From the NCBI GenBank assembly GCA_046727735.1, contig JBKPDF010000108.1:1-43838 (forward strand): a stretch of DNA of 43,838 nucleotides. Direction: 5' to 3'. Below, piece by piece: positions 33,630-41,873 of this stretch (the stretch's first letter is position 1; each line of letters begins with the position of its first letter). The notes under the pieces were generated by a model. That model was not told the DNA's origin. It worked only from the letters and a program-made list of their open reading frames with translations, and did not search any database. This stretch comes from AP-16 sp046727735 (GTDB lineage: Bacteria > Pseudomonadota > Alphaproteobacteria > Rhizobiales > Xanthobacteraceae). The position numbers and the translations under genes were made by a program.

Positions 33630-34301
33630 TTAGGGAACTGCGGGGCCGCGTTCCGCATCACTCTCTGTCGTGGCTGCCTTGCCCGTCCTTTGGCGCAAGA
33701 ACAGGGCAATGAAACGACGCAGCGAATAGCGATAACGTGATCTACCTGCGTATGCAGCCGCCTTGGGTTTTGGCTTGGTGAGATAGCCGAGCCACACTAC
33801 GGCGCGGCCGATCACAGGGTTCAGTTCTACCCAGACCTTATGGGCTTCATCCGCCAAGATGCCCGACACCAATTCCGGCGCAGGACCGAAAAGTAGCGGA
33901 AGGCGGTCATGGCCGAGAATATTCCATTGAGATAGCCCACCCATCTTGGGCGAGCCAAGGGCGAAAACAACTCGGCCGACACCGGCGGCCCGAATGCAAA
34001 AAGAGCACATTGGGCAAGGCTCGACGGTCGTGTACAGAGTGCAATCCGTCAATGCATCATCACCGATCAACTGACGAGCGCGTGCGATCGCGAGAATTTC
34101 TGCGTGACGGGATTCATCTACAAGCCGCATGATCTCGTTGGTGGCATCGGCGATTATCTCGCCGCCACGAGCAATCAAGCTTCCGAATGGAAGTTCACCA
34201 GCCGCTGCACCAATCTTTGAAAGCTCGATGCAGCGAGCCATCATATGCCGATCGACGGCCTCGAGATCAACTTTGGCTTGGGGTTGTGACGCGTCGTTCA
34301 C
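33630..34301 (-). CDS. Nucleoside deaminase-like protein (CMP/dCMP deaminase zinc fold)
   Basis: 223 residues from a GTG at 34301 with AAAGG 5 bases upstream. The frame is open to 34649, but that part overlaps the next gene and is unlike the family. An ATG at 34244 is the alternative. Zinc-site motifs are intact: HAEILAIARA (H66, proton-shuttling E68) and EPCPMCSFCI (C96, C99). The opening MARCIELSKIGAAAGELPFGSLI is typical of guanine/adenosine/cytosine-type deaminases. A basic C-terminal tail (KPKPKAAAYAGRSRYRYSLRR) is unusual. It lies 59 bases after a nucleoside-phosphorylase-like gene on the same strand, suggesting joint nucleoside or base salvage. Base composition is lower in GC than the left part of the window. 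Confidence 0.82.
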   Translation of the reverse strand: MNDASQPQAKVDLEAVDRHMMARCIELSKIGAAAGELPFGSLIARGGEIIADATNEIMRLVDESRHAEILAIARARQLIGDDALTDCTLYTTVEPCPMCSFCIRAAGVGRVVFALGSPKMGGLSQWNILGHDRLPLLFGPAPELVSGILADEAHKVWVELNPVIGRAVVWLGYLTKPKPKAAAYAGRSRYRYSLRRFIALFLRQRTGKAATTESDAERGPAVP

Positions 34302-34360
34302 GGTGCCTTTCAACCGTCCTCTCGCTGTTTGGCGGCGGGCCTGGATCTGTCGAACAGCTC

Positions 34361-35113
34361 TCACAAATTGCCATAAGCAGCCGGACCAACCGATTCCGCG
34401 CATGAGGCGGCAAAACTTTCCTCCTCCGCCTCGGGGAAACCTAGATTCGGTCCGAGCAGTACCCGAGCTTCCCGCAAGCAGGCCGTTGCGATAGAGGCAT
34501 CCAATGCAAGCCGGACCAGGTCTCGCACTTGGCCTGGCTCCGCGATCACGGAACGCAACATGGCCCGTAAATCCGGGCTGCCCTGCTTCAATTTGAGCAG
34601 CGCAGCGGACGGCAGCTTTCGATGCGTCGGATTCAAGACGACACGGCAAGCCGCAAACTTTAGTCCACAGCCGGCGGCAACCCGGGCTCCAAAGTGAGAT
34701 TCCATGTCGGAAGCGACAGCGCCGGTACTAGCGTGGAAGAGAGCTCTTTGTTCGCCGTGGGGCAGCGGACAGTCGACCGATGCGATTCGGGCGTACGTGG
34801 CACCGGGCAAGAGCTGTAGAAGCCGCTCGGACCAGCGACGGTCCGGTGCGTGGAGCTCATCCTTGAACAGAATGGATGAGGCTACGATCCACTGGCCGGG
34901 TTGCAAGTCTGGCGCGAGGCCACCACACACCCCGAAGCTGATGATCCCTCGGCTATGCCGCCCGATTGCCGCCTCTAAAATGGCTGGCGTGCGTAGGCCA
35001 TCACTGATGATGGCGTCATCGCCGGCAATGCGAGCCTCGAACGAAAGGCCAGTGAGCGCAATAACAGATCTTCTGTTTGCAAGAGCTCTTTGGCGGTCAA
35101 AAATCCGCAGCAT
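34361..35113 (-). CDS. Phosphorylase superfamily protein (nucleosidase/HpnG-like)
   Basis: 250 residues from the ATG at 35113; the frame is open to 35260, but the conserved fold begins at RRSVIALTGLSFEARIA. The sequence has the purine-phosphorylase/nucleosidase pattern: GIISFGVCGGLAPDLQPGQWIVASSI is split by the usual GxCGGL phosphate/ribose loop, and TGAVASDMESHFGARVAA carries the ribose-binding M-E pair. Hopanoid-associated phosphorylase (HpnG) has the same layout, but no other hopanoid gene is nearby. The adjacent deaminase instead suggests nucleoside salvage. Function is unresolved between these two. Confidence 0.75.
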   Translation of the reverse strand: MLRIFDRQRALANRRSVIALTGLSFEARIAGDDAIISDGLRTPAILEAAIGRHSRGIISFGVCGGLAPDLQPGQWIVASSILFKDELHAPDRRWSERLLQLLPGATYARIASVDCPLPHGEQRALFHASTGAVASDMESHFGARVAAGCGLKFAACRVVLNPTHRKLPSAALLKLKQGSPDLRAMLRSVIAEPGQVRDLVRLALDASIATACLREARVLLGPNLGFPEAEEESFAASCAESVGPAAYGNL

Positions 35114-35391
35114 GCCCGCGTGCCCCCGTCCCTGGCTCCATTCGTCCCGCGCAACCGTTAACACACGAGGACCATTCCTGGAAGCCTGGGTATGGATAAC
35201 GCGCCGGATAATTCTCCAGCTTCTGGCCGAAGAACAGGCTGCGTTGAAGAGAGATGACACGCCGCTCTAAATCCAATAATATAGCAACGGCAAAAGTGAC
35301 GATCCGGCCGTTAACTATACGCGGCTGCCCTGACCGTGCTGCAAACTTCGGCTGCTGAAAATTGACAGTACCCGAGGAGCACGAAGAATCG

Positions 35392-36264
35392 ATGCGCATC
35401 GGGCTGCTCTCGACACCATTCCGTCGAATCGCGATGCCCCCGACCGCGGCGCTGGATGACGAGGCGCTGCGGGTGGGCGCGGCGATGGAACATATCAAAG
35501 CACATGGAAACCTCGACGGATTTCCGGCCGACCGCAGCCAGCGTGTGGCACTGTTGTACGCGGCCGCAAGACAAGGCCTCATCGCATGGGACAAGAGCCG
35601 TAGCCGGTACGAGCTGACGCGCCTCGGAGAACAGCGTCTGGTGGGTTTGCGGACAGCCGTTGACGACCCCTCGAAGTTGGATCGGGCAATCGGAGGCGCT
35701 TTGGTGCGCCCGCGGGTTAAGTCGGGCTTGCTGGGCGCAGTTGCGGGCGCGGATGCGTGCGCCAGCTTGATCGCCTGGCTTCCCTCTGGCCCCTCGAAGT
35801 CCCCCTCGGCGCTGCAGACGCGTGCTGCCTCGGTGAGCGCTCCAACCGCCATCGCAAGCGAACAACCAGCGCCGCCCACGAAGGAACCGATACCCGCTCC
35901 CGAGCGCGGGGCGACCGGCGTCCAAACCGGTCAATCCGCGCGATCCTCCCCGGCCAATGCTTCAGCGGAGCCGCAGACCCCTGCGGCAATTGCCGACAAG
36001 TCGCTTGGTAAAAAGCACGGCGATGTGCGGCATCCTCGCAAGGTGGCGCATAGTCAAAGTAGAACCGGCAGAAGGGCGCGGCCCGCGGATTCGGACCAAG
36101 AGGCCGTTGCTCCGGGCGATGGATTCGGCTCACCTTTCACCGCGACCGGCCGCGATTGGGGCGCAGAGCGGCGCGCATCGCCCGGCTTTGCGGAGGACAA
36201 CCGCCGCAACGCCAGCCGCACTCCCCCAAACAGCTCTTCACCTTCCTCGCCGTTCGACCGGTGA
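35392..36264 (+). CDS. Unassigned protein with winged-helix-like N-terminus and Pro/Ser-rich tail
   Basis: 290 residues from the ATG at 35392; GAGGAG lies about 12 bases upstream, and a TTG at 35362 is an alternative. Residues about 22-85 (LDDEALRVGAAMEHIKAHG, RVALLYAAARQGLIAWDKSR, YELTRLGEQRL) have the helix pattern and closing beta-wing of a winged helix. About 110-135 is hydrophobic and small-residue rich (SGLLGAVAGADACASLIAW). The rest is low-complexity Pro, Ala, Ser and Arg, probably disordered. I know of no named family. It may bind nucleic acid or be a membrane-tethered regulator; the tail could also be a frame that is not conserved. Confidence 0.5.
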   Translation: MRIGLLSTPFRRIAMPPTAALDDEALRVGAAMEHIKAHGNLDGFPADRSQRVALLYAAARQGLIAWDKSRSRYELTRLGEQRLVGLRTAVDDPSKLDRAIGGALVRPRVKSGLLGAVAGADACASLIAWLPSGPSKSPSALQTRAASVSAPTAIASEQPAPPTKEPIPAPERGATGVQTGQSARSSPANASAEPQTPAAIADKSLGKKHGDVRHPRKVAHSQSRTGRRARPADSDQEAVAPGDGFGSPFTATGRDWGAERRASPGFAEDNRRNASRTPPNSSSPSSPFDR

Positions 36265-36446
36265 TGTGGTCGCCCGCGGCTCCGCGGCCCATGCAAAAGA
36301 TTGGGATTGTTTGCCGGCCGGCCACCCGAGATGGACCATCATCGGGGACGCAAGGCCAGTCGTCTACCCATGCGTTGAGCCTCCAAACAGCGATTCGGCG
36401 TGCGGTAGAGCCGGCTACACAGCAAGTCGCGCTCAGCAAGCCATCG

Positions 36447-36791
36447 TCAAAACTGGGCGATAGGGACCGGCGCAACTCCGGGAGGGCGATAATCGGCTTT
36501 GATGTTCAGCGCCCGATCCATTTCTTCCACGGTGAGAAGCGCCGTGGTCTGGGTGCGAACGAAGCCCGCGGCTGAAACCACGAGCGAAAATCCCGCCACG
36601 CTGACGGTGTTTGGAAAATCGGCAATGAGCACCACGTCGTGATCTCCCAACGTAAAATACACCGCTTTCAACTTGGCCCCCATGCTCTCGAGCGCGTTAG
36701 CCACTGCAACCTTGCGGCCGGCCGCGCTATCCTTTCGCAGTCCTCTGAGACCTTCGGGGTTATAGGACGCCACGATCATGAATGCCGGCAT
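36447..36791 (-). CDS. GYD-domain protein (second copy)
   Basis: 114 residues from the ATG at 36791, with AGGGGG about 7 bases upstream; the frame continues to 36851 without a better site. GYD features are MPAFMIVASYNPEGLRGL, GRKVAVANALESMGAKLKAVYF, then the diagnostic FTLGDHDVVLIADFPNTVS, and TTALLTVEEMDRAL. It is diverged from the copy at 22.9 kb but has the same layout. No function is established for the family. It stands alone in the AT-richer right part. Confidence 0.85.
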   Translation of the reverse strand: MPAFMIVASYNPEGLRGLRKDSAAGRKVAVANALESMGAKLKAVYFTLGDHDVVLIADFPNTVSVAGFSLVVSAAGFVRTQTTALLTVEEMDRALNIKADYRPPGVAPVPIAQF

Positions 36792-37192
36792 GATGGCCCC
36801 CTCATCGAAATGGTGATGATTTGGCCGATGCAGCCTGTCCTCACTCGGCACAATCAGAATAGAACATCCGCCGCAACGCCGACCAGCAGCACGGCGCCGA
36901 CATCATTGCCGGCGCCGTATATTGATGCCGATCAGCTTCGGGCCGCACGGGTTGTTCAATTCATCGCTTCCCGCATCGCAAATGCGCAGGAATGAACATT
37001 GTTCCGCCAGTCATTGCCCCGGACAATCCGGCAGCGCTTCTGGAATTTTATGCGCTCTTTACCCGGTCAACCATCCGACCCGTCCGGTCACGGGTGTCGC
37101 CCACTGTGCGGGGCTGAGTGACTGCGCCGGCAATCAACACGAAGGCCCCAAAGCACCCGGCCTCCGGGCCCTCGCTGCTAGCTCGCGCTGAT
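36792..37192. other. About 400 bases without a recognisable gene
   Basis: Between the convergently arranged ends around the second GYD gene and the cytochrome gene I see no ORF with a ribosome site or known motif, no strong hairpin and no repeat shared with the rest of the window. A short open stretch ending at 36995 (YIDADQLRAARVVQFIASR) looks protein-like in composition, but it has no convincing start and may be decay. Confidence 0.4.
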
Positions 37193-37780
37193 TCAGGGCG
37201 TAGGCGCGTAACGCGCGAACACGAGGTCGCGATCTGCGGCAGGCTGGTGGCAGGGGAAGCAGGTTTTGTGCAGCGTCTCGTCGCCAGGTTTGCCGTTCTT
37301 GAAGTCGGCGAATCCCCAGCCGCCGGTCGCTGCGTACTTTTTCGAGTCCTTGACCATGAATTGAACATTCTCGGCTGACCCGGCAACGGAAGATTGGAGG
37401 CCGGCACCGGGAAAGCCGCTGGCCAAGACTTTGTTGTTTTCGTCCGACGAGACTTCATTCCAATGCAGCGCGGCAATGATTGTGCCGTCCGGGAACGGGA
37501 GCTTCCCTTCCCGAAAGGCCTTGATTGCAATGTCGTTGCCCAATTGGGCGCGCAACTGCTTGCGGTTGCCTCCTGCCAACTGGCCGACGGAGATCAAGCG
37601 CCAGTCACGATATCCGGCCGGAATTGTGATGCCATAGATCGGGGCGGGATTGCTCCCAGCCTGTGGCTCGGCCTCCTTGGCGCTCTGTGCGGTGGACTTC
37701 GTGACGTACAGAGTACAAACGGCGATAGCGGCGCAAACGCCCAAAGCGCCAAGAGCCTCCGCTGTGGCATGAAGCGTCAT
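37193..37780 (-). CDS. Cytochrome P460-family protein
   Basis: 195 residues from the ATG at 37780, with GGAGAGG close upstream. An N-terminal hydrophobic segment (residues 8-27, ALGALGVCAAIAVCTLYV) serves as a signal or anchor, so the domain lies in the periplasm. The c-type heme motif CFPCH (C174-C177-H178) sits near the C-terminus, preceded by IPAGYRDWRLISVGQ, FPDGTIIAALHWN and GGWGFADF, all typical of P460 proteins, which can oxidise hydroxylamine or NO-related compounds or act in stress responses. The lysine that cross-links heme in true P460 enzymes cannot be assigned with confidence. Divergent from the hydrolase-cyclase gene. Confidence 0.85.
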   Translation of the reverse strand: MTLHATAEALGALGVCAAIAVCTLYVTKSTAQSAKEAEPQAGSNPAPIYGITIPAGYRDWRLISVGQLAGGNRKQLRAQLGNDIAIKAFREGKLPFPDGTIIAALHWNEVSSDENNKVLASGFPGAGLQSSVAGSAENVQFMVKDSKKYAATGGWGFADFKNGKPGDETLHKTCFPCHQPAADRDLVFARYAPTP

Positions 37781-38054
37781 GATCCTCTCCAAGTCGGCAG
37801 GCGACTGAACGCACTTCTCGTCTAAAGTATATCCATTCGCGACGGTCAGCCAGCGGGCACGCCGGCGGCTGGGCAAGGTAATGCGGCGATATGGATAGCA
37901 AAGATCAAGCTTCTCAGTAAGATGAAACTAGCTCGCGGTCTGATCTACCGGAGCGCACCAGGAGGTCAATGAGCGACGGGGGTTCGATGAGATTTCCACG
38001 TGATAGCGCCCGTTGTTTTCGCGCTCGCGTCGGGGCAATCGAGAGAGAGCGGAG

Positions 38055-39395
38055 ATGAACATACCGGAGACTCAGTATGCGAGAAACGGCAATATGCATA
38101 TCGCCTATCAGGTGGTCGGTGAAGGCCGTTTCGATCTGCTTTTTGTGCACGGTTGGACTCATATCGAGCATCTTTGGGAGGAGCCAAGCATCGCGCGCTT
38201 CTTCCATCGCTTAGCATCATTCAGCCGACTGATTCTGCTGGACAAGCGTGGCACGGGGCTTTCGGATCCTGTTCCACTCAATCAGCTTCCCACCTTGGAG
38301 GAGAGGATGGACGATGTCCGCGCGGTGCTCGACGCGGCCGGTTGCGAACGTGCAGCGCTCATTGGCACCTCCGAGGCGGGAGCCCTGAACCTGTTGTTCG
38401 CGGCGAGTAATCCGCACCGTACGATCGCTTTGATCTTGCTGAACTCGTACGCTCGACTTGCGTGGGGAGAGGATTATCCGTTCGGGATGCCGCGCGATCA
38501 AGCAGAAGGATTGCTGGAACTCATCGATCGGGAGTGGGGCAAGGGCGTGGCTTTCGAAGCTTTGGTCGCCAGTCAGGCGGATAACCAAGTGATGCGCGAT
38601 TGGTGGCGGCGTTATCAACGATTGGCTGCCAGCCCCGGAGCCGCGGTCACCCTTTTGCGGTCGGCGTTCGAGACGGACGCCAGGGGCGTCCTCAGCAAGA
38701 TTCGCGTGCCGACCCTCATCCTGCATCGAGTTGGCGACCCCTTCACCGGGCCGGAGCACGGCCGATATCTGGCCGAACGCATAGCGGGTGCGCGATACGT
38801 CGAACTTTCGGGAAAGGACCATCTGTTCTTTGCAGAGGACGCCGACCGTTTGATCGACGAGATCCAAGAATTCTTGACGGGGGTACGAGAGCCTGCGGAA
38901 CCGGAATGTGTGCTCGCCACGATTCTCTTCGTTGATATTGTCGGGTCGACGGAGCGTGCGGCCGAGCTTGGAGACCGTCGCTGGCGCGAGCTTCTGGATC
39001 GGTACTATGCGGCGGTCCGCCGAGAACTTGCGAGGTTTCGCGGACGGGAAATCGCCACCGCGGGCGACGGGGTGTTCGCCACGTTTGACGGTCCTGCCCG
39101 GGCAATTCGTTGCGCATCAGCGGCGACGGAGGCCGTTGGACGGCTTGGGATCGAGATTCGCGCCGGATTGCACACTGGAGAGTGTGAAGTGATTGGCGAC
39201 AACATAAGTGGCATCGCGGTTCACACGGCTGCGCGAGTGGCCGGGCAAGCGGCCGCGAACGAAGTGGTTGTTTCGAGCACGGTAAAAGATCTTGTCGCAG
39301 GGTCGGCCATAAAGTTTCGCGACGTGGGGAGCCGTTCGTTGAAGGGTGTGCCCGGCGATTGGAGACTTTTTGCTGTGGAGACCCATGCAGTGTGA
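38055..39395 (+). CDS. Alpha/beta-hydrolase fused to class III adenylate/guanylate cyclase domain
   Basis: 446 residues from the ATG at 38055 (GAGCGGAG just upstream). Residues 10-275 are an alpha/beta-hydrolase: LLFVHGWTHIEHL, the nucleophile S106 in GTSEAG, the acid D228 in HRVGDPF and H256 in GKDH. Residues 286-440 are a class III cyclase: both metal aspartates are present (D294 in FVDIVGST and D338 in TAGDG). The base-selecting lysine is replaced by A334 and the transition-state asparagine by H390 (VHTAARV); R394 remains. The order matches mycobacterial Rv1900c (LipJ). Activity and base choice are therefore uncertain. The hydrolase domain may sense or process a ligand that controls the cyclase. 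Confidence 0.92.
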   Translation: MNIPETQYARNGNMHIAYQVVGEGRFDLLFVHGWTHIEHLWEEPSIARFFHRLASFSRLILLDKRGTGLSDPVPLNQLPTLEERMDDVRAVLDAAGCERAALIGTSEAGALNLLFAASNPHRTIALILLNSYARLAWGEDYPFGMPRDQAEGLLELIDREWGKGVAFEALVASQADNQVMRDWWRRYQRLAASPGAAVTLLRSAFETDARGVLSKIRVPTLILHRVGDPFTGPEHGRYLAERIAGARYVELSGKDHLFFAEDADRLIDEIQEFLTGVREPAEPECVLATILFVDIVGSTERAAELGDRRWRELLDRYYAAVRRELARFRGREIATAGDGVFATFDGPARAIRCASAATEAVGRLGIEIRAGLHTGECEVIGDNISGIAVHTAARVAGQAAANEVVVSSTVKDLVAGSAIKFRDVGSRSLKGVPGDWRLFAVETHAV

Positions 39396-39843
39396 CCTGT
39401 TCTGCGCCACCCTCGCAAGCGGGTTCGCGGTCGTGGGAGGCTCCAATGTCCGGAGCGGTCAAAATCGGCCCTAGCACGGCTATCCGCGACACTTCCGCCT
39501 AGCGCCCACTAGCGGGATTCGAACCGCCATCGCGCAATCACTCAATGGTTCCAGAAGCCGCCCTGCGTCTTGCCTCCCGATATTCATGGGAATCGATCCA
39601 TGGACAGCAGATGGTCGAAGCCGCCGAGAAGCCTCGACGTTCTTCGATCGCCCTCCGCTTGAAGGCACGGTCCAGGAGCCCGAGCATAGGAGAGTACTGG
39701 ATGCCGTGGCGCGAGGTCGACGCCGATGCAAGGATAGCAGCTGATCCAGAACAAATTTCTCATACGCGCGCTTTACTCACCTGTTGCTCTGTGCATAGAT
39801 CAATCGGCGGAGGATGGGCGTCGAACACTTGAAAGGAACGCCA
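39396..39843. other. About 450 bases without a gene; tRNA-like T-arm fragment at 39501-39528
   Basis: No supported ORF lies here. On the minus strand, 39501-39528 reads like the 3' end of a tRNA: a GGTTCGAATCCCGC T-arm followed by TAGTGGGCGCT. The T-stem has a mismatch (as if one C were lost), no CCA follows and I cannot fold an anticodon arm upstream. It may be a decayed tRNA or an old integration site. The remaining bases show no repeat shared with the window. Confidence 0.3.
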
Positions 39844-40086
39844 ATGAGATCGGTAACCATCGCCGTGCTCGCCATCGCAGGCATCGCCATCGCTTTCCCG
39901 GCGGCAGCATCTCCGAGTGTCTCGGGCGAAACCCAGGCTCGCGCAGCGGGTCCTGTCGTTCAGTTTGCGCAATATGACCCGAACGACCGTGCGAAGGGAA
40001 TTATCGGGCTGGGCTACAAGTCCAAGAAATCAAAGACGTCCAAAAAGCCGAGCGACACGACCGGCAAAGCGAAGGGGAACAATTGA
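39844..40086 (+). CDS. Small secreted Lys/Ser-rich protein
   Basis: 80 residues from the ATG at 39844, with AAAGGA 7 bases upstream. Residues 1-23 are a signal peptide (MRSVTIAVLAIAGIAIAFPA). A short neutral stretch (VVQFAQYDPNDRAKGIIGLGY) leads to a strongly basic tail (KSKKSKTSKKPSDTTGKAKG). No family recognised. The basic tail suggests binding to anionic surface polymers or nucleic acid, a guess only. Confidence 0.62.
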   Translation: MRSVTIAVLAIAGIAIAFPAAASPSVSGETQARAAGPVVQFAQYDPNDRAKGIIGLGYKSKKSKTSKKPSDTTGKAKGNN

Positions 40087-40545
40087 GCCGCAGGTCTGGG
40101 GGCCGAGGTGCGTTGGCAACATTCCTTGCCTCTGGCGCCAGCGGTCCTGCCGTTCGGTCCGGAGCCGGTCCTCGCACAACCGGCTCCCTCCGAATCCGGA
40201 CAATTTCAGTGCCGCTTTTGGTCGGCGACGTTCTTGAGTTTCGGTGGCTGGTGAGCGCGCAGGTCGCTTCCACGAACCCCCACACCTGACCCCGATGCCG
40301 TTGAATGCCGTGTAAACGGGCCTTCCGCTATTGGGCCACTCAAAGTCCGCAGCAGCTCTGACTAAAATATCAGGAAGAGGCATCAGCAGCCGTCGAGTGG
40401 GCTCTCGCTGCTGCTCTGCTTTATCCCTCGGAGAGCTGATCTGACCGACCGCCGGCCCTCGACGGCTATGGCCTGCCGCTGTCTTACTACCCCACGTGCA
40501 GGTGGCATACGGGCTTTCTGTGCCGACTTGGCTGCGCCTGCGAGG
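40087..40545. other. About 460 bases without a gene; one strong stem-loop at 40161-40187
   Basis: A perfect 9-bp stem (GGAGCCGGT at 40161-40169 with ACCGGCTCC at 40179-40187) and a nine-base loop lie about 75 bases past the small secreted gene. There is no T-tract. Open frames on both strands here have no ribosome site, signal sequence or motif that I can support. Confidence 0.4.
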
Positions 40546-40947
40546 CTATTGCGGCCGGGATTGCTCCTTTGTGAATTGGCAGAACGCGAAACGCATTGCG
40601 GCGAGTGAGCCGCGGAAGCTTTTCGCTCCGGTGCGGTCAAGCTCGAAGCAGGGTTCGAACGCAATACCGCTTATGGCGGCGCAAATCGCTTCACCCCTGA
40701 TCCGCAGCGTTCCGGGCGGAAGTGTCGCGCGATAGGTGGGGCCGCTACCCCACAGGCGGATCGTACCCTCGACCGAACCGTCGGCATGAACTCGGCCTTC
40801 TCCGGAGCTCCCTTCAAAGCAAGTGAACGAAAACAGTTTGTCGACGACGAACCGCTGCGCTTCATCGGCGCTCATGTTTCCCGCGAGTGCCGGAATCGCC
40901 GCCCAAACAGCCGCGAAGGCGAACAACACGGAGGCAGTTTTCGTCAT
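40546..40947 (-). CDS. Secreted protein of unknown function, Cys-rich
   Basis: 133 residues. The signal peptide is MTKTASVLFAFAAVWAAIPALAG; the mature protein begins NMSADEAQRFVVDKLFSFTC. Then come FEGSSGEGRVHADGSVEGTI, ATLPPGTLRIRGEAICAAISG and FEPCFELDRTGAKSFRGSL, with a closing MRFAFCQF. Four cysteines (in FTCFEG, AICAA, EPCFEL and AFCQF) suggest two disulfides. I recognise this layout as a recurrent uncharacterised exported family in Bradyrhizobium-like genomes. No strong ribosome site is visible. It probably forms a small beta domain in the periplasm. Confidence 0.72.
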   Translation of the reverse strand: MTKTASVLFAFAAVWAAIPALAGNMSADEAQRFVVDKLFSFTCFEGSSGEGRVHADGSVEGTIRLWGSGPTYRATLPPGTLRIRGEAICAAISGIAFEPCFELDRTGAKSFRGSLAAMRFAFCQFTKEQSRPQ

Positions 40948-40994
40948 ATCGCAGACCCGACGGTCAGGAGCATCGCGGAAGGCTCCCGGGCCGA

Positions 40995-41588
40995 TTACAT
41001 GCCGTATGGTTGCGGGCCGATCATCCAGCGCATGCGGCCCGGCGGACCGGAATAGACTTGCGGTGCGTACGGGCCCGTGTAGGGCTCCGCAGCCGGCGGG
41101 GCCGCAGTGCCAGAATAGATCTGCGGGGCGGGCCCTGCGTTCGGGCCGGCGTAGGGCTCCGGAGGCCGGGGAGCCACCGGGTAAACCGGTGGACCGGGCG
41201 ACCTATAGGAACCGGCATAATGTTCAGGCTGCGGCGCGCAACCCGGCTCCCAGCCGCAACCGCCAACCCCACACCGCCAGACGGGCTCGCACGCTGCGCG
41301 TGGCAGTAGGGAACTTCCCGGCGCGATGCTTGGGCCAACGAGCGGCGGTCCCCCGCCATAAGGCGAAGGCCCCACGACGGGGGGCGGAACGGGTGCGACA
41401 GTAATCGGAGCGGGGCCTGGCGCCCCCGGAACAATCAGCACTTGGGGATGCGCAACGGCTCGAGGCGGAGCGACGCCATACTGCGGCGCTTCGGCCGCCG
41501 ACGGCGGATAGAAAAGGTCGGCGGCCCGGGCGCCGAAGGATGAGATCGTGACGAGGGCACTAGCAGTGCCGAGCGCGATTAGCCGCAT
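40995..41588 (-). CDS. Secreted Pro/Gly-rich repetitive protein
   Basis: 197 residues from the ATG at 41588, with GAGGAGG 6 bases upstream. The signal peptide is MRLIALGTASALVTISSFGARA. The mature protein is about a third Pro and Gly and includes a Cys cluster (CEPVWRCGVGGCGWEPGC) followed by repeats of EPYAGP/EPYTGP...QIYSG/QVYSG near the end. It is probably disordered and surface or periplasmic. Proteins of this make-up are frequent in Bradyrhizobium relatives and have no known role. It ends 47 bases before the start of the preceding Cys-rich gene on the same strand. Confidence 0.7.
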   Translation of the reverse strand: MRLIALGTASALVTISSFGARAADLFYPPSAAEAPQYGVAPPRAVAHPQVLIVPGAPGPAPITVAPVPPPVVGPSPYGGGPPLVGPSIAPGSSLLPRAACEPVWRCGVGGCGWEPGCAPQPEHYAGSYRSPGPPVYPVAPRPPEPYAGPNAGPAPQIYSGTAAPPAAEPYTGPYAPQVYSGPPGRMRWMIGPQPYGM

Positions 41589-41873
41589 GACCGCCTCCTC
41601 TTTCGATCGTGGTGGTGGACCCCAACCGAGTTCCTGCAGCGCCGCTTTTGCGCGTCCTCAGCCTGAGCCGCGGACGGCTCGGCAGGAAATCAATCGTTAA
41701 TTCTTGGTTAACGCGACGCCATCGATCAGCTTAGGCGCGGGCCGTGGCTGGCCCACGCTCCTCGCATGGGCCGGTGCCGCTCGTGTTGCGCCTGAACATT
41801 CACGCAAGGAGGGAGGACTGATCGGTGCTCCGCCGGCGGAGAGCTCGGCTTTCCTGGATCGGCATTCCGCCAC

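Noticed and set aside
34361..34649. Longer deaminase start at 34649
   Set aside because: It would overlap the phosphorylase gene by almost 290 bases, and the added residues are unlike the family. The GTG at 34301 has its own ribosome site.
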